From Verrucomicrobiia bacterium (GTDB lineage: Bacteria > Verrucomicrobiota > Verrucomicrobiia > Limisphaerales > JADLHS01): a stretch of 64,000 bases of DNA. Every line of letters begins with the position of its first letter. Within the stretch, counting starts at the first letter, position 1. Below, piece after piece: positions 27,167 to 34,851 of the stretch. A program made the position numbers and the translations under genes. The DNA is taken from the NCBI GenBank assembly GCA_026125285.1, contig JAHCLO010000005.1, forward strand, positions 1 to 64,000, written 5' to 3'. Under the pieces are notes generated by a model, which saw only the letters and a list, made by a program, of their open reading frames with translations, ran no database searches and was not told where the DNA came from.

Positions 27167-27186
27167 TACTACTCATTTGAGTAGTA
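27167..27186. promoter_or_regulatory. Candidate LexA operator (20-bp palindrome abutting lexA)
   Basis: TACTACTCATTTGAGTAGTA is a perfect inverted repeat of two 9-base arms around TT and ends one base before the lexA ATG. TTGACA lies at 27149 and TATACT at 27165, but only ten bases separate them, so they are not a standard promoter pair. No Shine-Dalgarno sequence is present before the ATG. Position and symmetry suggest LexA autoregulation; the motif differs from both CTG-N10-CAG and GAAC-N4-GTTC. Confidence 0.65.
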
Positions 27187-27810
27187 ATGGTTGACCTGAC
27201 ACCAGCCCAGCAAAGGATCCTGAATTTCATTCAAGCGGAAATTCAGGCCGGGCGGGCCACGCCCAGCCACCAGGAGATTGCGAATCACTTCGGATTCCGC
27301 AGCAAGCGGGCCGCCGCCTGCCATCTCGAAGCGCTCCGGAAGAAGGGCGCCTTGGAATCCCAACCGGGCAAGGCCCGTTCCCTGCGTGTCATCTCACCGC
27401 TGGCGAAACTGCGCAGCCGGATTGCGGATATTCCGTTGTTCGGGTCCGTCCCGGCGGGGTTTGCGCGGGAACGCGAACCGGAAGCGGCCGGGTGTGTTTC
27501 CGTGGACGTGGCGAGCCTCGGCTTCAAACCCACGCGCAACACCTTCGCGCTGCGGGTCACGGGCGATTCCATGATTGGGCGGCACGTTCTCGATGGCGAC
27601 ATCGTGGTGTTGGAACACGGACCAGAACCACGGCCCGGGGATATTGTGGCGGCATTGATTGACGGCGAGAGCACGCTCAAAACGTTTTTGCGAAAGAACG
27701 GCAAGCCCTACCTCAAAGCTGAGAATCCCCAATTCCCGGACCTGCTCCCGGCGGAGGAATTGATGATCCAAGGCGTGTTCAAGGCGCTCATCCGCAAGGC
27801 GAAGGAATGA
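27187..27810 (+). CDS. lexA: LexA repressor
   Basis: The 207-residue SOS repressor has an N-terminal winged helix (LTPAQQRILNFIQAEIQ; TPSHQEIANHFGFRSKRAAA) and a C-terminal S24 self-cleaving protease domain. The cleavage site is Ala90-Gly91 in GSVPAGFARE. The catalytic dyad is Ser128 (VTGDSMIG) and Lys165 (ESTLKTFL), the same 37-residue spacing as Ser119 and Lys156 of E. coli. The recognition helix SKRAAACHLEAL replaces the usual SPNAAEEHLKAL-type sequence, consistent with a different operator. The gene is directly followed, three bases later, by the polymerase fusion gene, whose ribosome binding site AAGGA lies inside the lexA 3' end. The two should be co-transcribed and SOS-induced. Confidence 0.95.
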   Translation: MVDLTPAQQRILNFIQAEIQAGRATPSHQEIANHFGFRSKRAAACHLEALRKKGALESQPGKARSLRVISPLAKLRSRIADIPLFGSVPAGFAREREPEAAGCVSVDVASLGFKPTRNTFALRVTGDSMIGRHVLDGDIVVLEHGPEPRPGDIVAALIDGESTLKTFLRKNGKPYLKAENPQFPDLLPAEELMIQGVFKALIRKAKE

Positions 27811-27813
27811 ATC

Positions 27814-30800
27814 ATGCCGCGCGTCATTGTCCATCTGGACGCGGACGCCTTCTTCGCGTCCGTTGAGCAGGCGGCCAACACCCGCTTGCGCGGCAAGCCG
27901 GTGGCCGTGGGCGGCGAACGGCGCGGGATCATTGCCTCGGCCTCCTACGAAGCGCGGCGCTTCGGGGTTTACACGCCCATGCCCACCGCTCGGGCGCGCA
28001 AGCTTTGCCCGAAACTCATCGTGCTGCCCGGCGATTTCGAGCGTTACGAACAGTTCTCCCAATGGATGTTCAATTACTGCTACGACTTCACGCCGGACGT
28101 GGAGCAAACTTCGATTGATGAAGGTTACTTCGACCTGACGGCGAACCGGCGAAAGCCGCCCGTGGAGATTGCGCTGACCATTCGCCGTGCCATCGGGCAA
28201 TCGCTCAAGATTTCCGTCAGCGAAGGTCTCGGCACGAACAAGCTCGTCAGTCAGATTGCGTCGAAACTCAGCAAGCCGGCGGCGTTCCGGGAAGTGCCGC
28301 CCGGCCAGGAGGAATTGTTCCTGCAGCCCCTGCCCAATCACTGGTTGCCGGGCATCGGGCCCAAAACCTCGACGCGGCTCAACGCCGCCGGTCTGGCGGA
28401 AATCCGGCACATCGCCGGCACGCCACCCGAACTGCTGGAACTGATACTGGGCCGCCAGGCGCCGCTCATTTATCAGTTCGCTCATGGGATTGATGAGCGA
28501 CAAATCATCCCGGCGCGGGAACCGCAGAAAAGTTTCAGCCAGCAGGAAACCTTCGCCCAGGACGTAACGGATGAAGACTACCTGCACGCGGTGTTGCGGC
28601 GCATGGCGGATCATCTGTTCGCCAAGGTGCGCGAGGACGGCAAAAGCATCCGCACGCTGACGGTGAAGGTGCGTTACAACGACATGGCCGAGGATCAATG
28701 CAGCGAAAGTCTGCGCGAACCCACCGATTTGGAAACGGACGTTTACGGCAAGCTGCATGAAATGCTGCGGCAGGCGTGGAAACGGCGGGTGAGTTTGCGG
28801 CTGGTGTCCTTGAAATTGACCCATGTGTATGAGGGCGTTTTCCGATCCGACCTGCCACTGGACCGGGCCGCCGAACAGCAGGAGGCGCGGGAACGGCTCG
28901 CCCGCGTGGTGGATGAATTGCGAAAAATGCGCGGGGCGTCGGTGATTCTGCGGGGTCACGATTTCCGTTTGCGCACTGCACCGTGTGAAGCGGTAGCCGC
29001 CGACGTGAGGAGGCGGACATCAGTGACAAACCCAACCGACAAAGCTCCGCCCTCCGCCTCGTTACCTCGGCGGCTACATCGCTTCGTGCCGTTGCGGGTT
29101 CACAGCTATTACTCATTTCTGGATTCCACGCTGTCGCCGGCAGCCGTGGTAAAAGCGGTGGTGCAAAACAATTGCCCCGCCGTGGCCCTGACGGATTACG
29201 GCAATCTGCACGGCGCGGTGGAGTTCGTGCAGGCGGCGCAGAAGGCGGGCATCAAGCCGATTCTCGGAGTCGAATTGAATTTGGAGCAGCAGCCCTTGCT
29301 GCTTTATGTGGAATCCGCGCGCGGTTATCACAATCTTTGCCGGCTGCTCTCGCGTCACGCGGCGGATCAGAATCGCGAGGCGAGTTCGGTCGCCGCCCAA
29401 CAACGCCGTCCGATACACCGCCTGTTGCTGGAGGAATTCAACGAAGGCCTGCTCGCGGTCGGGAGCGATCCCAGACTGGCAGAGCTTTTTCCCGGGCGTT
29501 TCTATCGGATGGCAACCCGGAGCGCGTCTGACAATTCAGTTCCCATTGTCCCTTGCCCTGCCATTCATTACGGCACGCCGGAGGACCGCCTGCGTTACGA
29601 CATTGTGCAAAGCATCCGCACGCTCACGCTGTTGCGGCAGGCGCATCCGGAGAAGCGGACGGGCGGGCGTTACCATTTCCGCACGCCCGTTGAGATGCAG
29701 ACCGGCTGCCGGGAAAATCCCGAATGGCTTGCGCACACCCGGGAAATCGCCGAGCGCTGCCAGTTTGAGTTTCCCTTCGGCAAACCGCAGTTTCCGGCTT
29801 ATCGCACGCCGGATGGTTCAACCTCGCGTGTGTTTCTCCGGCGACTCGTGCTGGAAGGTGTACAACGCCGTTATCACCATCGCCGAATTGTCACCGACAC
29901 CGGCGCGACGGTTTCGTTGGAGCGCGTACGATCACAGATTGAAACCGAACTCGCGATCATCGGCGAGGTTGGTTACGAGGATTTGTTTCTTTGCACCTGG
30001 GATTTGTTGCAGGCGTGCCGCGCGCACGGCATTGAGTGGATCACCCGCGGCAGCGCGGCGGACAGTCTGGTGTGTTATTGCCTTGGCATCTCGGATGTTT
30101 GCCCGATTCGTTTCGACCTCTACTTCCGCCGGTTTCTCAACCCGGAGCGCATGGCACTGCACAAATTGCCGGACATTGACGTGGATTTCCCGCACGACCG
30201 GAAGGACGACGTGGTGAAATTGTTGTTCGAGCGACACGGATCGGAGCATTGCGCGGTGGTCGGCGGTTTTTCGACGTTTCAGGTGCGTAGCGCCGTGGCG
30301 GACGTGGCCAAAGTGCTCGGCGCGGCGGAGTTTCAAATCCGGCGTTTCACCGAACATTTTCCATGGAGCTTCGGCGGCGGCTGGATTCCGGTGGATGAAG
30401 TCAAGCCGCTGGGCAATGATCTGCTCGAAAAACTCAAAGCCAGCCCGGAATGTCGCGATTTGCCGCTCGATGAAGAACCGTTCAAGACGGCAGTGGAAAC
30501 TGCGGTGTTCCTCGACGGTTTTCCGCGTCATCCCAAAATGCATCCGTGCGGCGTGGTGCTGTCGCGACAGCCGATGCAGGAATTGACCCCGACCTTCATC
30601 GCCAACAAAGGCTGGCCCACCACGCATTTCGACATGGATGCGGTGGAGGCCATCGGTTTGGTGAAGACGGATATTCTGGCCCAAGGTGGACTCGCGGTAA
30701 TGCGCGACGCGCGTTTGGCGCTGGCGAAGCGCGGTGTGGAGGTGGATTTGAATCGTTGTGTCGCGGCCGTAAGCAAGCCGGCAGGTGAACAGGCAGGGAC

Positions 30801-32676
30801 GTGGGAGAGCGGGCAAAGCGCACTTTCTGTAATGCCTCAGTCTGGCCCGGCGGTAGCGCAGATTTTCAATCTGCTGTATCGCCGAATTCCATTCGGCAGA
30901 CCGGCCGAACGCTCGGAAACGCCGGCGCTTGTCAAGGCCCGCGGATTGAAAATCCGCGATACGGCAGGTTGGAAACCTGCGCTACGAGCGTTTTCGCCGG
31001 GCCAGACTGAGGCATTACCACTTTCTCACCTGTCCGCTTTCTCTCCGGTTTTTCCGAACCGCCTCCTTCCGGCGGCGGCTACGAGTGAGCCATTTGATGA
31101 CCCTGAAGTTTGGGAGATGATCGCGCGCGGCGGCGCGCGAGCGGTGCATCACATTGAATCGCCGGCCATGACGAGTCTTTGTCGCATGTGCAACGTGCGG
31201 GAGATAGACGGATTGATTGCCATCGTGAGCGTGATCCGGCCCGGCGCGGCGAACGAGCAAAAGAAACTCAAATTTACCCGCCGCTATCAACGCATGGCGC
31301 CGCCCGAGTATCCGCATCCTTCGCTCGAAGCCTGCCTGCGCAGCACCTTCGGGCTGGTGGTTTACGAGGAGCATATTCTGCAAATCTGCGAAGCGTTTGC
31401 CGGATTGAACCCCGGTCGCGCGGATGTTTTGCGGCGTGCGTTGGTTAAACAGAATTGGTCCGCAGTCCAGGAAATCGCGCGCGAGTTTGCCGCCTGCGCC
31501 CGCGCGCAAGGCCACTGCGCGGAGAAGATTCGCGAGGTGTGGGAACTGGTGACCAGTTTCAACGGTTACGCCTTTTGCAAGGCGCACAGCACGGCGTACG
31601 GCGTCGAGGCGTATCAGGCTGCGTGGCTCAAAAGATATTTCCCGGCGGAATTCATGGCCGCCGTGCTGACCAACGGCAAAGGCTTCTACGATCCGCTGGT
31701 GTATGTGCTGGAATGTCACCGGCTGGGCATCCCGCTGTTGCCGCCGACGGTGAATGAGCCGGGGCCGGAGTTTCGGGCCACTCGGAGCGCGGACAGCCAT
31801 GTCCACGAGTTGTCCGCCATGGGTTCGTGCGGACAAGGCTGTCCGCGCTCCGTGGCCACGACGCCGGTGGCTGGAGCGCCGGCATCTAATCCGGCGTGTT
31901 TTAACGAGGCAATGGCCAACGCGCCGGATCGGAGATCGGCGCTCCAGTTAATGGAAATGGGTTCGCTGGAGGGGACCGCCATCCGCGTTCCGCTGACCCG
32001 CGCCAAGGGCCTGACTGAACGCACGGTGAAACGTCTGCTGGCCGAGCGCGAACGGGAACGGTTTGTTTCCTTGAGTGATTTTTGCCGGCGGGTGAATCCC
32101 GCGCCGGAGGAGGCGGAGATCATGATTCGGGTGGGCGCGTTTGATGAATTTGGCCGAAGCCGCACCGCGCAGTTCTGGGAATTTCAACGTCTGCACCAGC
32201 TTTTCGGCCAATCCGGCTCCGCCCAAGGTTGGCTGTTGCCACCGCCAGACCTGAACGCGCTGCCGCAACTGCCGCTGGCCGAACCAACCCGCCGCCAACG
32301 ACTCGAATGGGAAACCGAGTATTTCGGTTTTGCCGTCAGCGGACATCCGCTTGCATTGCACGACGACGTGGCGTGGGACACCTATTGCCCGGTGGCGCGG
32401 CTGGGTGAACACGTTAGCGAAACAGTGGTGACGTGCGGATTGGTGGTCGAGCAACGCACGCATCATCAGATCACCGGCGAGCCGATGAAATTCCTGACGC
32501 TGGCGGACTGGACGGGCATGGTGGAAACCGAACTGTTCGCACCGACCTACAAGAGTTACGGTCTGGCCACGGTGCGTTACCCCGTGCTGGAGGTCACGGC
32601 GCGCGTCGAATCGTTCGAGAATGGCCGGGGATTCTCCCTGCGCGTGTTCCGCGCGGGAGCACCTCGCAAAAGGTAA
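27814..32676 (+). CDS. Fused Y-family (DinB/Pol IV) and C-family (DnaE/DnaE2) DNA polymerase
   Basis: The 1620-residue product joins two polymerases. Residues 1 to about 390 are a DinB/Pol IV-type enzyme with catalytic Asp9 (VHLDADAFFASVEQ), Asp102 and Glu103 (TSIDEGYFDL), a GIGPKTSTRLNAAGL helix-hairpin-helix and a little-finger domain. From about residue 425 a complete DnaE follows. It has a PHP domain starting RFVPLRVHSYYSFLDS, RGSAADSLVCYCLGISDVCP, and catalytic Asp787/Asp789 in PDIDVDFPHDRKDD. Asp953 lies in GLVKTDILAQGG, and a C-terminal OB-fold starts near TVVTCGLVVEQRT. The PHP metal residues are partly lost (Pro and Tyr replace His and Asp). The linker is a palindromic repeat (28987-29085), and extra segments at about residues 980-1093 and 1321-1378 are in-frame repeats. 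Translesion synthesis in the SOS response is the likely role. Confidence 0.9.
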   Translation: MPRVIVHLDADAFFASVEQAANTRLRGKPVAVGGERRGIIASASYEARRFGVYTPMPTARARKLCPKLIVLPGDFERYEQFSQWMFNYCYDFTPDVEQTSIDEGYFDLTANRRKPPVEIALTIRRAIGQSLKISVSEGLGTNKLVSQIASKLSKPAAFREVPPGQEELFLQPLPNHWLPGIGPKTSTRLNAAGLAEIRHIAGTPPELLELILGRQAPLIYQFAHGIDERQIIPAREPQKSFSQQETFAQDVTDEDYLHAVLRRMADHLFAKVREDGKSIRTLTVKVRYNDMAEDQCSESLREPTDLETDVYGKLHEMLRQAWKRRVSLRLVSLKLTHVYEGVFRSDLPLDRAAEQQEARERLARVVDELRKMRGASVILRGHDFRLRTAPCEAVAADVRRRTSVTNPTDKAPPSASLPRRLHRFVPLRVHSYYSFLDSTLSPAAVVKAVVQNNCPAVALTDYGNLHGAVEFVQAAQKAGIKPILGVELNLEQQPLLLYVESARGYHNLCRLLSRHAADQNREASSVAAQQRRPIHRLLLEEFNEGLLAVGSDPRLAELFPGRFYRMATRSASDNSVPIVPCPAIHYGTPEDRLRYDIVQSIRTLTLLRQAHPEKRTGGRYHFRTPVEMQTGCRENPEWLAHTREIAERCQFEFPFGKPQFPAYRTPDGSTSRVFLRRLVLEGVQRRYHHRRIVTDTGATVSLERVRSQIETELAIIGEVGYEDLFLCTWDLLQACRAHGIEWITRGSAADSLVCYCLGISDVCPIRFDLYFRRFLNPERMALHKLPDIDVDFPHDRKDDVVKLLFERHGSEHCAVVGGFSTFQVRSAVADVAKVLGAAEFQIRRFTEHFPWSFGGGWIPVDEVKPLGNDLLEKLKASPECRDLPLDEEPFKTAVETAVFLDGFPRHPKMHPCGVVLSRQPMQELTPTFIANKGWPTTHFDMDAVEAIGLVKTDILAQGGLAVMRDARLALAKRGVEVDLNRCVAAVSKPAGEQAGTWESGQSALSVMPQSGPAVAQIFNLLYRRIPFGRPAERSETPALVKARGLKIRDTAGWKPALRAFSPGQTEALPLSHLSAFSPVFPNRLLPAAATSEPFDDPEVWEMIARGGARAVHHIESPAMTSLCRMCNVREIDGLIAIVSVIRPGAANEQKKLKFTRRYQRMAPPEYPHPSLEACLRSTFGLVVYEEHILQICEAFAGLNPGRADVLRRALVKQNWSAVQEIAREFAACARAQGHCAEKIREVWELVTSFNGYAFCKAHSTAYGVEAYQAAWLKRYFPAEFMAAVLTNGKGFYDPLVYVLECHRLGIPLLPPTVNEPGPEFRATRSADSHVHELSAMGSCGQGCPRSVATTPVAGAPASNPACFNEAMANAPDRRSALQLMEMGSLEGTAIRVPLTRAKGLTERTVKRLLAERERERFVSLSDFCRRVNPAPEEAEIMIRVGAFDEFGRSRTAQFWEFQRLHQLFGQSGSAQGWLLPPPDLNALPQLPLAEPTRRQRLEWETEYFGFAVSGHPLALHDDVAWDTYCPVARLGEHVSETVVTCGLVVEQRTHHQITGEPMKFLTLADWTGMVETELFAPTYKSYGLATVRYPVLEVTARVESFENGRGFSLRVFRAGAPRKR
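28987..29085. repeat. 99-bp inverted repeat at the DinB-DnaE junction
   Basis: The left arm 28987-29017 starts GAAGCGGTAGCCGCCGACGT. The right arm 29053-29085 ends CGGCGGCTACATCGCTTC. They are complementary except for a two-base gap and a few mismatches. The element lies exactly between the end of the DinB little-finger domain and the start of the DnaE PHP domain, and is translated as the linker. Confidence 0.85.
30829..31018. repeat. 190-bp composite inverted repeat inside the dnaE half
   Basis: GTAATGCCTCAGTCTGGCCC at 30829 pairs with GGGCCAGACTGAGGCATTAC ending at 31018. Nested inside is the 133-bp repeat. The whole is translated in frame as part of an extra segment of about 110 residues between the palm domain and the DDPEVWEMI block. 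Confidence 0.85.
30853..30985. repeat. 133-bp dispersed palindromic repeat in the polymerase gene
   Basis: It begins GTAGCGCAGATTTTCAATCT and ends GGAAACCTGCGCTAC. It has the same length as the copy at 16959-17091 in the RHS fragment, with conserved GTATCGCCGAATTCCATTCG and GGTTGGAAACC blocks and a divergent centre. Confidence 0.85.
31776..31857. repeat. 82-bp inverted repeat inside the dnaE half
   Basis: GGCCACTCGGAGCGCGGACA at 31776 pairs with GTCCGCGCTCCGTGGCC ending at 31857; the arms extend through GCCATGTCC and GGACAAGGC. It is translated in frame. Confidence 0.82.
31871..31947. repeat. 77-bp inverted repeat inside the dnaE half
   Basis: CTGGAGCGCCGGCATCTAAT at 31871 pairs with GGAGATCGGCGCTCCAG ending at 31947, with a second inner pairing CCGGCG...CGCCGG. 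It lies 13 bases after the previous element and is also translated in frame. Confidence 0.78.
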
Positions 32677-32792
32677 CGATCCCAATGATGGAGGGAACTG
32701 GCAGAAAACACCGCCGATGTCGGACCTTCCGCCAATTCCCTAAATTCCGACTTTGACAGACCGGCAGATTCACCCGAGCATGGAATCACACC

Positions 32793-34838
32793 ATGCAAAC
32801 AGTCAGACCACTTTGGTATGTCTTGGTCGCCATGCTGGCGATGCTGCTGCGATCACCCAGCGGGGCGGAGATCATTTTGGGAGAACCGCCACCGGCGCCC
32901 ACTGATCTCTCCGGTCTGCCGGGCGGCGGCCTCTCGGCGCAAGGCGTCACCGGTGGCTTCACGGTGAATCCGGCCGCGCGCGAACAGGTGCGATCGTTCT
33001 ACAATGCCGTGTATCGCGCCTCCGAGGGAGTGCCGATGCAAACCACGGCCAACGTGGCCACCTGCACCCCCGGCACAAATGGCACGGCTTTCAAGGAAGC
33101 ATTACTGCGCCGCATCAATTGGTTTCGTGCCCTGGCCGGTCTGCCGGCTTCCGTCACCTTGAACGCCGCCAACGATGCCAAGTGTCAGGAGGCGGCGATG
33201 CTGATGTCGCGCAACAACACGCTCAGTCATTTTCCGAGCAATAACTGGCCCTGTTTCACGGCCAATGCCGCCAATGCCGCCTCCAATGCCAATCTTGCCA
33301 TTGGCACCATGGGACCGGACTCCATTTCCGCGTACATTCAGGATCACGGCGCGAACAACACTGCCGTAGGTCATCGGCGCTGGCTGTTGTACCCGCAAAC
33401 GCAGATCATGGGCACCGGGGACGTGCCCCAGGCCGGGGGATTTCATGAGGCGAATGCCGTTTGGGTATTCGATGCAAACTATGGCGGACCGCGACCGGCC
33501 ACGCGCGAACCCTTCGTGGCCTGGCCACCATCAGGCCATGTGCCACATCCGGTCGTGTATCCAAGGTGGTCGTTTGCACTGGCGAACGCGATTTATACCA
33601 ATGCCACTGTGACCATGCGCAGTAATGGGGTGAACGTGGCGGTGGCGCTGGAGCCGTTACAAGGCAACATAGGAGAGAATACGCTGGTCTGGGTGCCGAT
33701 GGGGTTGAATGCGGCAAGCTCGGACACCCAGTTTCCGTTCAATGGAGTGGACACGGTTTACAGCATCACTGTCACCAATATCCGGGTGGGTTTGTCCACG
33801 ACGGGCTTCAGCTACGCAGTCACGGTCTTTGATCCCGACGTTCCCGGCGCGGACTTCCAGCCGCCAACCATCAGCGGCCCGCTTCAGCCCGTCGTTGGCC
33901 AGGAGAACGCCTACACGTTCACGGCCATATCCAACGCCAGCGGCTATGAGTGGCGCGCGGGATTGCGAAGCCCGTATGAATTCCGCGATGGTGCCGAGGC
34001 CGGCTTGGGCAATTTCATCGTGGAGACTTCCGCCGGGTACTCCGTGCTCATCACGTCGCCGGTGGCTGCCGGGAATTTTGCGTTTAATTTGCAGCACCGC
34101 ACACCGCCCGTTTCACAACTGCTCACTTTGCCGGAGACCTTTTATCCACGCACGAACACAGTCCTGAGTTTTCGAAGCCGTCTGGCGTGGGCTTGGTTCG
34201 ACGAATACGCCAAGGTCCAGGTCTCCACGAATCACGGCGCGTCGTGGTTCGACGTCTATTCGCAGGCCGGCGATGGTGGCATGGGAGAATCGAGTTTCAC
34301 CCTCAAGACCATTCCACTCGGCGGCCTGGTTGGCCGACCGGCTCGACTTCGCTTCAACTACCTCTTCGCCGGTGGTAATTACTACCAAGGGGAGATTCCC
34401 GGTGATGGCTGGGTAATTGATGCGATTGAACTGACGAATGCCGAACTCTGGACGGAAGTCAATACGACGGCGACGACCACCACCAACTTCACCTTCAACC
34501 CCGCCCTGCCAGCCAGCTATGACCTCGAAGTCCGGGCGTTGATCTTTGACGAATTCCCGCTGGATTGGGGACCGGCGTTGATCGTGACGGCCACCACCAA
34601 CGCCCCGCCGGTCATTGTGATGAATCCGCCGGAAATTGTAGGCGGCGCGGTGCAACTGAACTTCGCGCTCACAAGCGGCGCCGCGATGAACTTTAGACTG
34701 CTCCAAGCCGATCAAGTGAATGGCACTTGGACCACGAACGGTAGCGCGGCGCTCACCACCAACGTCCCTGACAGTTCGTATCGGTTTACCACTTCGGTGG
34801 GACCCGCGGCGCGATTCTATCGGGTGTTGGCGTGGTAG
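32793..34838 (+). CDS. Secreted CAP-domain (SCP-like) protein with beta-sandwich C-terminus
   Basis: The 681-residue protein has a signal peptide (MQTVRPLWYVLVAMLAMLLR, cut near SGAEI). A CAP domain covers about residues 90-255: LLRRINWFRALAGLPASVTL, the SHF motif in NTLSHFPSNNWPC, and AVGHRRWLLYPQTQIMGTGD, the HRR-type second motif. Conserved His and Glu residues of bacterial CAP proteins are only partly evident. Beyond it come Asn/Thr-rich beta domains that resemble Ig-like or jelly-roll modules of extracellular verrucomicrobial proteins. It ends SVGPAARFYRVLAW, a common closing motif of such proteins. Role is unknown, probably extracellular binding or peptidoglycan-related. It is convergent with the ABC operon and 13 bases apart from it. 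Confidence 0.85.
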   Translation: MQTVRPLWYVLVAMLAMLLRSPSGAEIILGEPPPAPTDLSGLPGGGLSAQGVTGGFTVNPAAREQVRSFYNAVYRASEGVPMQTTANVATCTPGTNGTAFKEALLRRINWFRALAGLPASVTLNAANDAKCQEAAMLMSRNNTLSHFPSNNWPCFTANAANAASNANLAIGTMGPDSISAYIQDHGANNTAVGHRRWLLYPQTQIMGTGDVPQAGGFHEANAVWVFDANYGGPRPATREPFVAWPPSGHVPHPVVYPRWSFALANAIYTNATVTMRSNGVNVAVALEPLQGNIGENTLVWVPMGLNAASSDTQFPFNGVDTVYSITVTNIRVGLSTTGFSYAVTVFDPDVPGADFQPPTISGPLQPVVGQENAYTFTAISNASGYEWRAGLRSPYEFRDGAEAGLGNFIVETSAGYSVLITSPVAAGNFAFNLQHRTPPVSQLLTLPETFYPRTNTVLSFRSRLAWAWFDEYAKVQVSTNHGASWFDVYSQAGDGGMGESSFTLKTIPLGGLVGRPARLRFNYLFAGGNYYQGEIPGDGWVIDAIELTNAELWTEVNTTATTTTNFTFNPALPASYDLEVRALIFDEFPLDWGPALIVTATTNAPPVIVMNPPEIVGGAVQLNFALTSGAAMNFRLLQADQVNGTWTTNGSAALTTNVPDSSYRFTTSVGPAARFYRVLAW

Positions 34839-34851
34839 CAGTTTCCCTCGC

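Noticed and set aside
27149..27170. TTGACA and TATACT as a sigma70-type promoter for lexA
   Set aside because: Only ten bases separate the two hexamers, well below the usual 16-18, so they cannot be a normal pair.
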